A stretch of DNA of 64,000 bases from an uncultured Verrucomicrobiota bacterium (GCA_903930345.1 CAIYYI010000684.1:1-64000), one strand, 5' to 3'; numbered from the stretch's first letter, positions 37,416 through 46,485 are shown. Notes: generated by a model not told the origin, from the sequence alone. Numbers and translations are program-made.

Positions 37416-39019
37416 GTCTGCTCGTTGTTACGCCGCTCGCGCGCCGTCAAAAACACCTTCAGATCGGCCGCGCTCCTGCCCCCGAAGCCCGGCACCTCGG
37501 CGATCTCTTCCACCGTCGCCAGCCGCAGGCGCGACACGGATCCAAACCGCCGCAGCAGGGCCGCCTTGCGCTGTTCCCCGATCCCCGGGAATTCGTCCAG
37601 AATGCTCTCAGAGATTTTTTTCAGGCGCAATTGCGCATTGTAGGAATTGGCCAGCCGGTGGGATTCATCGCGCACGCGCTGCAGCAGCTTGAGCGCGCCC
37701 GTGCGGTGATCCAGCCGCAGCGGCTCCGCCTGGCCGGGCCGGTGGATCTCCTCGAATTCCTTCGCCAGCCCGATGACGGGAATGTGCTCCAGCCCCAGCT
37801 TGCGCAGCTCCTCCACCGCCCTGCCCAACTGGCCTTTGCCGCCATCTATCAGGATCAGGTCTGGCAGGGTGGGCGGGCTCGGATTCGCATCGCGCGGGCC
37901 CTCGCGGGGCTTGGCGAGCAGCGCGCGCAACTCGTCCACAATGGGTCGGCCCGCCTCGGGATCATCGGTCGTGGGTTCGCCCTGCTGCTCCTTCAGCAGC
38001 CGGGTGTAGCGCCGCCGGATGGTTTCCGCCATGCAGGCGAAGTCGTCCTGTCCCACCACGGTCTTCATCTTGAACCGCCGGTAATTGGCGCGGTCCGGCC
38101 GGCCATGGCGGAAGACCACCAGCGAGGCCACCGCAAAGGTGCCGCTGATGTTGGAGATGTCAAAGCCCTCGATGCGCTCCGGCGGCTTCGGGAGGCCCAG
38201 CGCGCGGCCCAGCTCCGCCAGGTCCGTCACGGGGTCGATGGCCAGCGGCAGCGTGTACGGGACCCGCGTGAATTTCTCCGTCTTGCGCGTGGTCGCGCGC
38301 AGGTTGGCCACGGTGTCGCGCAGCTCGGCCGCCTTCTCAAAATCGAGCTTGGCGGCGGCCTTTCTCATCTCGTCCTCCAGTTGCGCGCACAGCTCCTGGC
38401 ACTGCCCGCCCAGGAAGTCGCACGCGGCGCGCACCTGGTCCAGATACTGGTCGTGGGTGACATTGTTGATGCACGGGGCGGTGCACCATTTGAGGTTGCC
38501 GTAGAGGCAGTGCTTGTGATCCGCCTCCGTGGGCGTGAGCGGTCGGCAGCCCCGCAGGTTGAACTGCCGGCGCATCGTCGCCAGCGTGCCCCTCAGGGCT
38601 CCCGCGTTGGGGAACGGGCCGAAATACCGCGCCCCATCCTCCTGCCGCAGGCGCGTGAGGGTGAACCGGGGGATGGGATCATTCAGGTTCACTTTGAGGA
38701 GCAGGAACCGTTTGTCGTCCTTGAAGCTGACGTTGTACCGGGGCTGGAACTCCTTGATCAGCTTCCCCTCCAGCAGCAGGGCCTCGGGCTCGCTGCGCAC
38801 CACGTGGACGTCCAGGTCGTGGATGGCCTCCACCAGGGCGTTGAGCTTCAGGTCCCAGCCGTGGCGGCGCGAGGGGTGGAAGTACTGGTTCACGCGCTTG
38901 CGCAGATCCAGGGCCTTGCCGACATAGATCACCGTCCCGAAGCGGTCCTTCATCAGGTACACGCCCGGTTTGTGGGGCAAGGCGCTCAGCTTGGCGCGGA
39001 TCTGCTCGTTCGCCGGCAT
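37412..39019 (-). CDS. uvrC: Excinuclease ABC subunit C
   Basis: GIY-YIG: LPHKPGVYLMKDRFGTVIYVGKALDLRKRVNQYF; C-terminal DLILIDGGKGQLGRA and HhH FPGIGEQRKAALLRRFGS. Confidence 0.96.
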   Translation of the reverse strand: MPANEQIRAKLSALPHKPGVYLMKDRFGTVIYVGKALDLRKRVNQYFHPSRRHGWDLKLNALVEAIHDLDVHVVRSEPEALLLEGKLIKEFQPRYNVSFKDDKRFLLLKVNLNDPIPRFTLTRLRQEDGARYFGPFPNAGALRGTLATMRRQFNLRGCRPLTPTEADHKHCLYGNLKWCTAPCINNVTHDQYLDQVRAACDFLGGQCQELCAQLEDEMRKAAAKLDFEKAAELRDTVANLRATTRKTEKFTRVPYTLPLAIDPVTDLAELGRALGLPKPPERIEGFDISNISGTFAVASLVVFRHGRPDRANYRRFKMKTVVGQDDFACMAETIRRRYTRLLKEQQGEPTTDDPEAGRPIVDELRALLAKPREGPRDANPSPPTLPDLILIDGGKGQLGRAVEELRKLGLEHIPVIGLAKEFEEIHRPGQAEPLRLDHRTGALKLLQRVRDESHRLANSYNAQLRLKKISESILDEFPGIGEQRKAALLRRFGSVSRLRLATVEEIAEVPGFGGRSAADLKVFLTARERRNNEQT

Positions 39020-39066
39020 GGGCAGAACCTAGCCGGGACCGGGCGGAGAGGCAACTCCCGGACCAG

Positions 39067-39119
39067 CCTTTCTCAAGGGTTCTTCACGGATTATAATCCG
39101 TGAATACCTTTCTCAAGGG
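39067..39119. repeat. 22-bp perfect palindrome bracketed by 13-bp direct repeats
   Basis: CCTTTCTCAAGGG at 39067-39079 and 39107-39119; TTCACGGATTATAATCCGTGAA at 39083-39104. Confidence 0.85.
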
Positions 39120-39131
39120 GGAGTGGCTGCC

Positions 39132-40304
39132 CTACCCGGTGCGCGGGTGGTTGGGACGGGCGCTTTTCCGCCTGGTTCCGATGCAATCCGCCAGCGGGCG
39201 GACGGTGATTTTGTCATCCAGGGCATAAACCCGCTGCCCGGGGTAGATGACCCAAAGTTCGTCCAGACCGAGGTCGGAGATGGCCAGGTGCATGGAGCGC
39301 GACGCGGCCGGGGCGTCCGCCCGTTTGAATTCCACGCCGATGCGTCTGCCCTTCAATTCCATCAGCAGGTCAAGTTCCGAACCGCTGTGCACCGCGTAAA
39401 ACCAGGTTTGGTCCGGTTGCTGGGCCTGGATGATTTCTTCCAAGGCAAAGCCTTCCCACGATGCCCCCAGCTTGGGATGGGTCAGCAATTCCGCCGCCGA
39501 CCGGATGCCGCACAGGGAGTGGAACAGGCCGGAGTCCCGGAAGTAGAGCTTCGGGGACTTGACGAGCCGCTTGCCCAGGTTGGCCTGCCACGGCAGCAGC
39601 CGCCGGATCATGAAGGTTTGCTCCAGCGCGTCCAGATAGGCGCGGGCCGTGTTGGGGGCGATCCCCAGTGAGGCGGCGATTTCGCTGCCGTTCCAAAGCT
39701 GCGCATGGTAATGCGCCAGCATGGTCCAAAACCGGCCCATCAAGGCTGGCGACAGGGCAAAGCCCAAAGCCGCGAGGTCGCGCTCCAGAAACGTGAGGAT
39801 GAAATTCTTCCGCCAGGCCGCGCTGGATTCATCATCCGCAGCCAGGAAAGAGCGCGGGAAGCCGCCGCGTTGCCAGAGCGTTTCCTGCGCCCTGTCCGGC
39901 AATTCGGCCAGGTCAAATCCGCGCAACTCGACAAGTTCAACCCGCCCGGCCAGCGATTCGGAGGCTTGGCGGGAAAGCTCCGGCGAGGCGCTGCCCAGAA
40001 TCAGGAAGGTGGCCGGCTGTTTGGCGCGGTCGGCCAGCACGCGCAGGACGGGAAAGAGCTTGGGCTGGCGCTGGGCTTCATCAATCACCACCAATCCCCG
40101 CAAGTCCTGCAGGGCCGTCATGGGATTTTCCATCAACTGCGCCACGACGGGGTCTTCGAGATCAAAATAGTGGGGATGGCCGGCGGGAACCAACTGGCGG
40201 GCCAGCGTGGTTTTGCCGCATTGGCGCGGGCCCAGCAGGGTGACGACGGGGTTGCGGGCCAAAGCTTTTTTTAGCCGGTTCAGATAATATGGGCGCGCAA
40301 TCAT
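39132..40304 (-). CDS. AAA ATPase with DUF4143 domain
   Basis: VVTLLGPRQCGKTTLARQL; HYFDLEDP; LVVIDEAQRQPKLFPVLRVLAD; GSASPELSRQASESLAGRVELVEL. Confidence 0.92.
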   Translation of the reverse strand: MIARPYYLNRLKKALARNPVVTLLGPRQCGKTTLARQLVPAGHPHYFDLEDPVVAQLMENPMTALQDLRGLVVIDEAQRQPKLFPVLRVLADRAKQPATFLILGSASPELSRQASESLAGRVELVELRGFDLAELPDRAQETLWQRGGFPRSFLAADDESSAAWRKNFILTFLERDLAALGFALSPALMGRFWTMLAHYHAQLWNGSEIAASLGIAPNTARAYLDALEQTFMIRRLLPWQANLGKRLVKSPKLYFRDSGLFHSLCGIRSAAELLTHPKLGASWEGFALEEIIQAQQPDQTWFYAVHSGSELDLLMELKGRRIGVEFKRADAPAASRSMHLAISDLGLDELWVIYPGQRVYALDDKITVRPLADCIGTRRKSARPNHPRTG

Positions 40305-40545
40305 GGTTGAAATATTGCAATGTGAATGCCAAATTTCAAGTATTGTTTTGGATCAATCCGGGCAGGCCGGTCCGGATGGGCGGGGGGCGTTGGGGATATT
40401 GCGCTTACCGTGAGGTGTAATAAAGGGAATTGGATTAATGAACCAAGGCCAGACGATGAACTGAGATGGAAAGGGCAACAGTTCATACCACGGTGCCGGG
40501 GATATTTGGCTGTGCGGGGGGCGTGGGGACCCGTACATTGCCGGG

Positions 40546-41472
40546 GTGTCGGGCAAGCGTTCAGGCGGGATGCTGGCCGCCGGGTTGGTGGGCGCCGTTT
40601 TCCTCTGGGGCGGCAACAACGCCGGGGTCAAGTATCTGGTGACGTTCTGGCCGCCCATCTGGGTGGGCGGCACGCGCTTTCTATGCGCGGGTCTCCTGCT
40701 CCTGGCGGTGGTGTCATGGACGCGCTGGCTGGGACCGGCCCCGCGCCTGGACCGGTCGGTGCGCCGCCGCCTCTGGTGGCAGGGCGGCCTGCCGCTGGCG
40801 GCGTACATCATGGCCTTCAATTACGCCCTGCACTTCACCGCCGCCTCCCATGTGGCCCTGTACCTGGGGGCCTCCCCCGTCTGGGCGCTGCTGTGGGAGG
40901 GGCGCGGGACGGGCAGCCGGGTCGCGCTGCTCAAGCGGTATGCGGCGGCGTTGCTGGCGTTCTCGGGTGTGATGGTGCTGTTCTGGCCGGTGCTGCTGGA
41001 TTCCCAAGGCCGACTGCCCGGGGAGTTGCTGGGCCTGCTCGGCAGCGGGCTGTGGACCTGGTACGGACGCCAATGCCGCGCGCTGAGCGGCGACGTGGCG
41101 GGGGCCAGCCTGACGGCGCACACCATGTGGCGGGCCGGGGTGTTGCTGCTGCCGTTCGGGCTGCTGGAGATCAGCCGGGACGGGCTGCCGTGGAGCGCGA
41201 TGATTGGCGGCGTGCAGCTCTACTGCACGGTGGCGGGCGGGGTGGTGGCGTTTGCCCTGTGGAACAGGGCGCTGCGCCACTGGCAAACCAGCGAGGTTTA
41301 CCTGTTCACCAACCTCATCCCGCTTTCGACCATGCTCTGGGCGCACCTGACGCTGGGCGAACCCATCACCCGCGACTTCTGGACCGCCATGGTGTTGATC
41401 GTCGCCGGGGTGCTCCTGGGCCAGGCCGATTGGCAGCGCCTCCTGGGCAAGCGCTGGTGGCCCGCAGATTGA
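40546..41472 (+). CDS. EamA/DMT superfamily transporter
   Basis: GTG start; about 10 TM segments; FLWGGNNAGVKYLVTFWPPIWVGGTRFL; LIPLSTMLWAHLTLGEPIT. Confidence 0.9.
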   Translation: MSGKRSGGMLAAGLVGAVFLWGGNNAGVKYLVTFWPPIWVGGTRFLCAGLLLLAVVSWTRWLGPAPRLDRSVRRRLWWQGGLPLAAYIMAFNYALHFTAASHVALYLGASPVWALLWEGRGTGSRVALLKRYAAALLAFSGVMVLFWPVLLDSQGRLPGELLGLLGSGLWTWYGRQCRALSGDVAGASLTAHTMWRAGVLLLPFGLLEISRDGLPWSAMIGGVQLYCTVAGGVVAFALWNRALRHWQTSEVYLFTNLIPLSTMLWAHLTLGEPITRDFWTAMVLIVAGVLLGQADWQRLLGKRWWPAD

Positions 41473-41496
41473 CCCCGGTCTGTCACACGACCCCCT

Positions 41497-41556
41497 GTAG
41501 CGGCAGGCATCCTTGCCTGCCGTACCTCCCGGCTTCCAGCCGGGCGGCAATCTCAC
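41497..41556. repeat. Dispersed two-hairpin palindromic repeat
   Basis: GCGGCAGGCATCCTTGCCTGCCG followed by CCCGGCTTCCAGCCGGG; related copies at 61.2-61.43 kb. Confidence 0.7.
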
Positions 41557-41679
41557 ACCAACCAAATATACGGCTCCCGCCGAACCACCCCCATCTCCCC
41601 CCAGTGAGGCGATTGAATATTCGACCCTTCTTGGAACCGTTCCAAACCCGGTTGCGATGGTTTCCGGCACACTGGGGCC

Positions 41680-42852
41680 ATGAAAAACAACCCTATCCTG
41701 AACAGTTTCAAAACCTCCACCCTCACCCTGGCGTTCGCATTGGCGGGTTTGGCCGCAACGCCCCCCGCCGAGGCGTCCACCGTGGTCGGCGGGGTGATTG
41801 ACACCCGTGGCCAACCGGCGGCGTTGAACGTGACTTTCGCGCCCCTCTCCACGCCCCGGGCGGATGCGCCCAACGTCATCTTCTCCAGCGATCAGACCGT
41901 CACGACCGATGCCGCCGGTCAGTTCAGCCTGGCGCTCAAGGCGGGCCAGTACAAGGTGTCGGTGGGCAGCCAGACGCGCGATGCCTTTGTGGTGACGGTT
42001 CCCGAGGGTGCCGCCACCCATGATTGGACCACGCTCATCACCACTCCCCTGACCACGCTTTCCGTGGCGCCGCCCGCGCTGGAGGAGCGGCGGTTTCGCG
42101 GCGTGCCTGGCGGATACGCCGCCCTAGATGCCTCCGGCCATGTGCCTGTGGCGCAACTGGGCCTGGGGGTTCCGGAGGCGGCGCTCTTCCTGCGCGGGGA
42201 TGGCACCTGGGCCAGCCCGGTGAGTGATCCTTTGAGCGTGGGACGGCTGCGGTTGGCGCCGGGGGTGGAACCGGCCGGGCTGGCCGAGGGGGATCTGTGG
42301 CTGGAGGCTCCGGGCAATCGCCGCCTGGTTTATCAGGCCGGGGCGCGGCAGGCGCTGGAGACGGTGCTCTTCACCGGCTCCGCCCGCGTGGTGGTGACCA
42401 ACACCACGGCGGAAACCTCCCTGCTGGCCGCCGGCGTGGGCACCCTGACCCTGCCCGCGAATTTCCTGACGCCGGGCAAATCCCTGCTGCTGCGCCTGCG
42501 CGGGATTACGTCGGCACCGGCGTCCGCCTCCACGGGCACGTTTCGAGTGCGTCTGGGGAGCGCGTCGTTTGTCAGTTCCGCCCTCAGTTACACGCCGAAC
42601 ATGGCCAACCGGTTCACGGATTTTGAACTCCAGTTCACCTGCCTGGAGGCGGGCGCGGCGGGCGGCGTGGTGGCCGGCGGCAGTTTCCGCAGCACCTCCA
42701 TGACCCTGATGCTCGGCTCCGCCCCCAACCCGTACCAGGCGGGGTTGGCGGTGGATACGACCCAGCCGCTGGCCCTGGACGTGTTGGTCACCCACTCCGC
42801 CACCGGTTGCTCCCTGGCCACGCTGCAAGTCTCCCTGCAGGTGCTGAACTGA
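41680..42852 (+). CDS. Secreted protein with phage tail-fibre-like segment
   Basis: Signal peptide; YAALDASGHVPVAQLGLGVPEAALFLRGDGTWASP resembles tail-fibre/collar segments. Confidence 0.55.
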   Translation: MKNNPILNSFKTSTLTLAFALAGLAATPPAEASTVVGGVIDTRGQPAALNVTFAPLSTPRADAPNVIFSSDQTVTTDAAGQFSLALKAGQYKVSVGSQTRDAFVVTVPEGAATHDWTTLITTPLTTLSVAPPALEERRFRGVPGGYAALDASGHVPVAQLGLGVPEAALFLRGDGTWASPVSDPLSVGRLRLAPGVEPAGLAEGDLWLEAPGNRRLVYQAGARQALETVLFTGSARVVVTNTTAETSLLAAGVGTLTLPANFLTPGKSLLLRLRGITSAPASASTGTFRVRLGSASFVSSALSYTPNMANRFTDFELQFTCLEAGAAGGVVAGGSFRSTSMTLMLGSAPNPYQAGLAVDTTQPLALDVLVTHSATGCSLATLQVSLQVLN

Positions 42853-42887
42853 AACCGTGCCTCCGATTGTCGCTCAGGAAATGACTT

Positions 42888-43535
42888 ATGCTCGCCACCT
42901 TGACCACGTTGAAAACCCGCCTGGGAATCGCCCTGTCCGAAACCGGCGCGGACCCCTTGCTGACCGGCTTCCTGGAGCAGGTCAGCGCGCGGATGGAGCT
43001 GTATTGCAACCGCCGGTTCGCCCGGGTGGAACATGGCTGGGAGGAGTTTCCCGGGGAGCAGTCGGAGTTGCGGCTGGAGCGTTATCCGCTGGAAACAATC
43101 CACAGCCTGGAGCTGAAGCTCAGCGAGGCAACGGGCTGGCAGGCGGTGCCGCTGCCGGACTGCATCGTGCGGGGCGGCTGCCTGATCTCGTTGGGGGTGG
43201 CGGCGGGCCCGCGCGGATCGGTCGTGCGGCTGGAGCACACGGGCGGCCATGTGTTGCCCGGGCAACTGGTGGAGCCCGGGCAGGTGGCGTTGCCGGTGGA
43301 GCTGGAATTGGCCTGCGTGGAACAGGCGGCCTATCTCCATCAAAACCGCGAGCGGGTCGGTTTGACGAGCTTTGCCGGGCTGCGGTCTGATTATGAGCGG
43401 TACTTTGGCGTTTCGGCGGGTGGGGAAACCCCGGCGCAGGCCCAGGACGTGCGGATGTTCTGGCAATTCAACCACCAGGATCTGCTGCCCGGCGTCCTGG
43501 CCATCCTCAACCGCCACCGCCGCCTGGCGGGCTGA
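42888..43535 (+). CDS. Phage gp6-like head-tail connector protein
   Basis: LTTLKTRLGIALSETGADPLLTGFLEQVSARMELYCNRRFAR...ERYPLETIHSLEL. Confidence 0.72.
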   Translation: MLATLTTLKTRLGIALSETGADPLLTGFLEQVSARMELYCNRRFARVEHGWEEFPGEQSELRLERYPLETIHSLELKLSEATGWQAVPLPDCIVRGGCLISLGVAAGPRGSVVRLEHTGGHVLPGQLVEPGQVALPVELELACVEQAAYLHQNRERVGLTSFAGLRSDYERYFGVSAGGETPAQAQDVRMFWQFNHQDLLPGVLAILNRHRRLAG

Positions 43536-43625
43536 TCCTCTCCGCGAAAAAGATTGCGGGATTTCTCTTTATCCGGTGTATAAACGGGTGGATAACAAAT
43601 GCAAGTCCGCCACCCTGATTGAGTT

Positions 43626-43952
43626 ATGACTGACCAACCAACGCCCAGCCCGGATCCGGCGCTGGCGGCGCTCCTGCGCCGCGCGCGACCGGCTCCCGGG
43701 CTGCCGCCCCGCTTCCAGGAGCGTGTCTGGCGGCGTCTTGAGACCGCCCGTGCCACACCGGAGAATGCCGCCCCCCATTGGCTGGAGCTGCTGGTCTCCC
43801 GGATGCTGCGGCCCCGCTGGCTAATGGCTGCCTCCCTGGCCATGGTGCTGGTGGCCGCCACCGCCGGGGCCTGGCAGGGGGTGAACCACGCCCGGCTGGA
43901 CGCCCAGCACCGCTATCTGGCCTCCGTCAATCCGGATTTCTCCCAACCCTGA
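43626..43952 (+). CDS. Short single-TM protein, probable anti-sigma factor (CnrY-like position)
   Basis: Cytosolic N-terminus, one TM (WLMAASLAMVLVAATAGAW), directly upstream of a periplasmic sensor and ECF sigma gene. Confidence 0.55.
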   Translation: MTDQPTPSPDPALAALLRRARPAPGLPPRFQERVWRRLETARATPENAAPHWLELLVSRMLRPRWLMAASLAMVLVAATAGAWQGVNHARLDAQHRYLASVNPDFSQP

Positions 43953-43964
43953 CCCTCCCGCCGC

Positions 43965-44459
43965 ATGCGCCGCGCCCTGATCCTTCTACCGCTGGTGGCT
44001 TTGGCCGCCGCCGCCTTGTTCCTGGCCGTCTTCCACCTGGCGGAATACTGCTGCGTCAAACATCTGGCCGCCCGCCAGGATGACCTTTCCTGGCTGCAAC
44101 AGGAGTTCCGGCTGAGTGACGCGGAACTGGCCCGCGTGCGGGAGTTGCACGCCGGGTACCAACCGCAGTGCCAGGAGGTCTGCACCCGCATCGCCGCCGC
44201 CCAGGCCCGCCTCAACCAGGCCCTGGACCAGGATCGGGGGGTCACGCCCGAGGTGGAGAAACTCCTGCTGGAAGTGGCCACCCTGCGGACGGAGTGCCAG
44301 ACGCGGATGCTCCGGCACTTTGAGGAGGTCAGCCGCGCCATGCCCCCCCGGGAGGGGGAGCGGTACCGCGCCGAAATGCGCCGCCTGACCCTGGGCCACC
44401 ACGAGCAGATGGAGCGCAGCATGGCCAATCCCCCCTCCTCCGGGCATGCACACCATTGA
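43965..44459 (+). CDS. Periplasmic heavy-metal-sensor-like protein (CnrX/Metal_resist-like)
   Basis: N-terminal TM; CCVKHLAARQDDLSWLQQEFRLSDAELARVRELHAGYQPQCQEVC; His-rich C-terminus. Confidence 0.75.
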   Translation: MRRALILLPLVALAAAALFLAVFHLAEYCCVKHLAARQDDLSWLQQEFRLSDAELARVRELHAGYQPQCQEVCTRIAAAQARLNQALDQDRGVTPEVEKLLLEVATLRTECQTRMLRHFEEVSRAMPPREGERYRAEMRRLTLGHHEQMERSMANPPSSGHAHH

Positions 44460-45045
44460 AGATGCCCAGGCCGACCAGGCCGCCATGCGGCGACTGGCCG
44501 CCGGCCAGGAGGCCGCCTTGGATGAGCTGATGGCCCGCCATGCGGAACCCCTCTTTCATTACCTCCACCGCCTGCTGGCCAACGAGGAGGACGCTGAGGA
44601 TCTGGCCCAGGAAACCTTTGTCCGCGTGCATCAAAACCGCGCCCGCTTTCGGCCTGCGGAAAAGTTTACCACCTGGCTGTACACCATCGCCACCAACCTG
44701 GCCCGCAACCGCCACCGCTGGCGCACGCGCCATCCCAATGTCTCGCTGGATACCACCGCGGATGACAGCGGCGCCTCGCTGGGCGATCTGCTCCCCTCCC
44801 CGGACCGGGAACCGGCGGAGGCGCTGGCCGGGCAGGAAACGCAGGCCGCCGTGCGCAATGCGGTCGGTCAACTCCCCGAGGATCTGCGGATGGCGATCAT
44901 CCTGTGCGAATGGCAGGAGCTGAGCCTGGCGGAGGCTGCGGACATCCTGAACACCACCATCAAAGCCGTGGAATCCCGGCTCTATCGCGCCCGGAAGCAA
45001 CTCCGGGCCGCCCTGGTCCGGTATCTGCCCGCGTCGGCATGCTGA
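44446..45045 (+). CDS. ECF RNA polymerase sigma factor
   Basis: Region 2 ANEEDAEDLAQETFVRVHQNRARFRPAEKFTTWLYTIATNLARN; region 4 LSLAEAADILNTTIKAVESRLYRARKQLR. Confidence 0.95.
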   Translation: MHTIEDAQADQAAMRRLAAGQEAALDELMARHAEPLFHYLHRLLANEEDAEDLAQETFVRVHQNRARFRPAEKFTTWLYTIATNLARNRHRWRTRHPNVSLDTTADDSGASLGDLLPSPDREPAEALAGQETQAAVRNAVGQLPEDLRMAIILCEWQELSLAEAADILNTTIKAVESRLYRARKQLRAALVRYLPASAC

Positions 45046-45145
45046 CCTTTGGGCGGTTTCGCCTTTGACCAAAAGACCTTGAGCCAGGGAACATTCATGA
45101 AATGCAATTAATGGCGAACCAGGCTGCTTCAGCCACCACGCCCCT
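44842..45145 (+). repeat. Direct repeat copy 1 (ECF 3' end plus downstream)
   Basis: Near-identical to 46088-46391. Confidence 0.9.
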
Positions 45146-45496
45146 GATTGAACAAGCCCGTCGGCCCCGGATCTGCGGAGAACGGACCATCCTGAGAGCT
45201 TGGGCACTTATGTTTGGGGCGCAGCCATCGGGCCGTGGTTTTGGCACCCGGTAGTGGGTAGGCGAGCCGTCCCGCCCCCCGTCCCAGTCTTTCATTCGTT
45301 TGTCCCTTATTCGCCTGTCCAAAAATCCCCGCGTTCCGCCTTCCCCATTGTCTTGGTCCCGTGGTCAGTGGTCCCGCAGTCGTTTTTCACCCTTCCATTT
45401 GCCATTGCCAACGTGGGTTTGCCTGTCCAATATCGCATCCTAATGAAAACCCTGCCACCACTAACAGCGAACGAAAGGTTCGTTTAATTTTACTGT

Positions 45497-46021
45497 ATGC
45501 AGTGCACTAAGCGCTGGGGAATCGCCATCCTCTCCGTCGCCGTGATTCTGGCAGTGGGCTACGCCGCCGCCTACTGGTATGGCAACCGTCCTGGCAGTGC
45601 AGTGGTGGTTGTAATGAGTCCGGAGTTGAAGGACGGTTTCCTCGTGATTTCTGTCGTGGCTACCAATACTGGACGCGTGCCACTAGTTTATCACGGCTGG
45701 CCTACCTTCGCTGATTTACAAGTCAAGACAGATCGAGAGTGGTCAAACGTTCCACAGCAGTACGTGTCTATGCGTTCTACTTTTGATGTTTTGCTTCCAG
45801 GCGGTTCACTGCGCTACGGTTTCAAGGTTCCGCAGCATGTCACCCACGTGCGGGTGGGATGTCCTTTCGAGACGGCTGGAATAAGGACTTGGATTTTTGC
45901 GCAGCTTAGAAAGGCTGGATGGAAGCGCTGTTATCAACTCTGGATGCCCATGTCAGGCGTGTTCCCGGATGGAACCGGGGAGGACGTTGAGTTCTGGAGT
46001 CCCGAGACTAAAGTAAACTAG
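45497..46021 (+). CDS. Hypothetical membrane-anchored protein
   Basis: N-terminal TM (WGIAILSVAVILAVGYAAAYWY); lower GC than surroundings by eye. Confidence 0.55.
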   Translation: MQCTKRWGIAILSVAVILAVGYAAAYWYGNRPGSAVVVVMSPELKDGFLVISVVATNTGRVPLVYHGWPTFADLQVKTDREWSNVPQQYVSMRSTFDVLLPGGSLRYGFKVPQHVTHVRVGCPFETAGIRTWIFAQLRKAGWKRCYQLWMPMSGVFPDGTGEDVEFWSPETKVN

Positions 46022-46044
46022 ATTAGCCCTTGGATTCAGTGCCT

Positions 46045-46391
46045 GTTGGCAATCGAACTGCCGGCGGCGCAGTGGTCCCGGAATCTCCAGGCCGCCGTGC
46101 GCAATGCGGTCGGTCAACTCCCCGAAGATCTGCGGATGGCGGTCATCCTGTGTGTATGGCAGGAGCTGAGCCTGGCGGTGGCTGCGGACATCCTGAACAT
46201 CTCCATCAAAGCCGTGGAATCCCGGCTCTAACACGCCCGGAAGCAACTCCGGGTCGCCCTGGTCCGGTATCTGCCCGCGTCGGAATGCTGACCTTTGGGC
46301 TGTTTCGCCTTTGACCAAAAGACCTTGAGCAAGGGAACATTAATGACATGCAATTAATGGCGAACCAGGCGTGCTTCAGCCAGCACGCCTC
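46045..46391 (+). pseudogene. Chimeric pseudogene: fragment of the 47102-48688 gene joined to the ECF sigma 3' region
   Basis: Translates MAIELPAAQWSRNLQAA|VRNAVGQLPEDLRMAVILCVWQELSLAVAADILNISIKAVESRL*; TAT to TAA stop relative to intact ECF gene. Confidence 0.88.
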
Positions 46392-46485
46392 TGGCCAACA
46401 GCGATTGGGCCATCGCACGAAGGTTTCCTTTGAGTCGCTGTCTGCGGTTCCTGGACTCCAGGAGCAAAGTGCGGGGTCGGGTTTT

